The notes beneath the pieces are model-generated. The model ran no database searches. It was given only the letters and a program-made list of their open reading frames with translations, and was not told the origin of the DNA. Positions 62,877-64,000 of a DNA stretch of 64,000 nucleotides are shown in pieces (position 1 is the first letter of the stretch; every line of letters begins with the position of its first letter). The stretch is from Sphaerisporangium perillae. GTDB lineage: Bacteria > Actinomycetota > Actinomycetes > Streptosporangiales > Streptosporangiaceae. The stretch covers positions 62,001 through 126,000 of the forward strand of contig NZ_JALLPO010000007.1 in assembly GCF_023276435.1 (NCBI RefSeq). Direction: 5' to 3'. Position numbers and translations under genes: made by a program.

Positions 62877-64000
62877 ATGACCCACCCACCCATTCCTCGT
62901 CGGCTCACCGCGCCCGAACCCGGCTGGACGGTGCACGCCGATCTCGTCGTCGTCGGCTCCGGCATCGCCGGACTCACCGTCGCCCTCCGCTACGCCGAGC
63001 TCGTCCCCGGCGCGCGCGTGCTCGTCGTCACCAAGGACGTCCTGTCGGCCGGGTCCACCCGCTGGGCGCAGGGCGGCATCGCCGCCGTGCTCGACCCCGC
63101 CGACTCCCCCGCCGACCACCTCAGCGACACGCTCATCGCCGGCGTCGGACTGTGCGACGTCCCGGCCGTGCGGGCACTGGTGACGGAGGGACCGGGGGCG
63201 CTGCGGCGGCTCATGGACCACGGGGCCCGGTTCGACCGGCAGCCGGACGGCGGCCTCCAGCTCACCCGCGAGGGCGGCCACCGCCGTGACCGCATCGTCC
63301 ACGCCGGCGGGGACGCCACCGGCGCCGAGGTCCAGCGCGCCCTGGTCGAGGCCGTCCACGCGAGCGGGCGCATCGAGGTCATCGAGCACGCGCTGGTGCT
63401 CGATCTGCTGCAGGACGCCACCGGGGCCACGTGCGGGATCACGCTGCACGTCATGGGCGAGGGCGCGAGGGACGGGGTGGGCGCGGTGCGCGCCGGCGCC
63501 GTCGTGCTCGCCACCGGAGGCATGGGCCAGGTGTACGCGGCCACGACCAATCCCCTGGTCTCCACCGGAGACGGGGTGGCCCTGGCGCTCCGGGCCGGCG
63601 CCGCCGTGCGGGACCTGGAGTTCGTGCAGTTCCACCCGACGGTCCTGTGGCTCGGAGAGGGCTCGACCGGCCAGCAGCCGCTCATCTCTGAGGCCGTGCG
63701 CGGCGAGGGCGCGGTGCTCCTCGACGGCGCCGGCGAGCGGTTCATGGTCGGCGCGCACGAGCTCGCCGAGCTGGCCCCGCGCGACGTGGTGGCCAAGGCG
63801 ATCATGCGCCGGATGCTGGAGACCGGCGCGAGCCACGTGGACCTCGACGCGCGGCACTTCGGCGAGGAGAAGTGGCGCTCCCGCTTCCCGACGATCTACG
63901 CGGTGTGCCGGGAACACGGCATCGACCCGGCCCGCGAGCCCATTCCCGTCGCCCCGGCCGCGCACTACGCCAGCGGCGGGGTCCGTACCGACCTGCACGG
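62877..64000 (+). CDS. nadB: L-aspartate oxidase (5' part, runs off the window)
   Basis: At least 374 codons from ATG 62877, cut at the right edge. FAD-binding LVVVGSGIAGLTVALRYAEL, then SAGSTRWAQGGIAAVLD, VHAGGDATGAEVQRAL, VVLATGGMGQVYAATTNPLV, EFVQFHPTVLW and the active-site HYASGGVRTDLH near the cut. Oxidises L-aspartate to iminoaspartate, the first step of bacterial NAD synthesis. nadA and nadC usually adjoin, outside the window here. Confidence 0.96.
   Translation, partial: MTHPPIPRRLTAPEPGWTVHADLVVVGSGIAGLTVALRYAELVPGARVLVVTKDVLSAGSTRWAQGGIAAVLDPADSPADHLSDTLIAGVGLCDVPAVRALVTEGPGALRRLMDHGARFDRQPDGGLQLTREGGHRRDRIVHAGGDATGAEVQRALVEAVHASGRIEVIEHALVLDLLQDATGATCGITLHVMGEGARDGVGAVRAGAVVLATGGMGQVYAATTNPLVSTGDGVALALRAGAAVRDLEFVQFHPTVLWLGEGSTGQQPLISEAVRGEGAVLLDGAGERFMVGAHELAELAPRDVVAKAIMRRMLETGASHVDLDARHFGEEKWRSRFPTIYAVCREHGIDPAREPIPVAPAAHYASGGVRTDLH

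Overview
The window is high-GC DNA with GTG/TTG starts, few T-tracts after hairpins and strong GC3 bias, which points to a filamentous actinomycete. A SAM-IV riboswitch, a CebR cellulose operator and the tilS-hpt-ftsH-folEPBK order suggest Streptosporangiales (for example a Streptosporangium/Nonomuraea relative). That placement is inference; no rRNA is present. No CRISPR array, intact insertion sequence, intact tRNA or rRNA gene was found.

The left part (1 to about 36.8 kb) is accessory in character: transporters, two histidine kinases, antibiotic-type kinase and acetyltransferase families, hydrolases and many gene relics. The relics are an S1-like fragment, a transposase C-terminus, a 3' half of a tRNA-Arg gene, an arabinofuranose-binding domain, a carboxypeptidase-like regulatory domain and an alpha/beta-hydrolase with internal deletions. 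The main units are: a DHA2 exporter; a LuxR-type two-component pair divergent from a membrane protein; a five-gene block of two ABC ATPases, two very large FtsX-like permeases and an upstream BMP-like lipoprotein; a HupE-type membrane protein, a secreted metallophosphoesterase and a DUF916 surface protein; a DUF6745 pair; a secreted GH6-CBM2 cellulase under a perfect CebR box; an HxlR-controlled oxidoreductase/VOC operon; and a multicopper oxidase.

The right part (about 36.8 to 64 kb) is core-like, with tight spacing and few relics: an ABC-F ATPase, an FxLYD lipoprotein, a saccharopine-dehydrogenase-like reductase, a sigma factor fused to a zinc-finger membrane anchor, an NlpC/P60 hydrolase, ppa, dacB, a DUF2342 metalloprotease, tilS, hpt, ftsH, the folate operon folE-folP-(NTF2-like)-folB-folK-DUF3180, a stand-alone nuoD, a class V aminotransferase behind a SAM-IV riboswitch, TerC, a cytochrome P450, a MidA-like methyltransferase, a DUF2520 protein, panC and the 5' part of nadB (running off the right end). 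This half covers cofactor synthesis (folate, pantothenate, NAD), tRNA modification, purine salvage, membrane protein quality control and wall remodelling.

The most interesting points are the sigma/anti-sigma fusion with a long Pro/Thr/Ser tail, the SAM-IV switch in front of an aminotransferase of unknown substrate, the palindrome over the nadB promoter region, the apparent frameshift at the start of an MFS gene, and the hairpin-rich ftsH leader.
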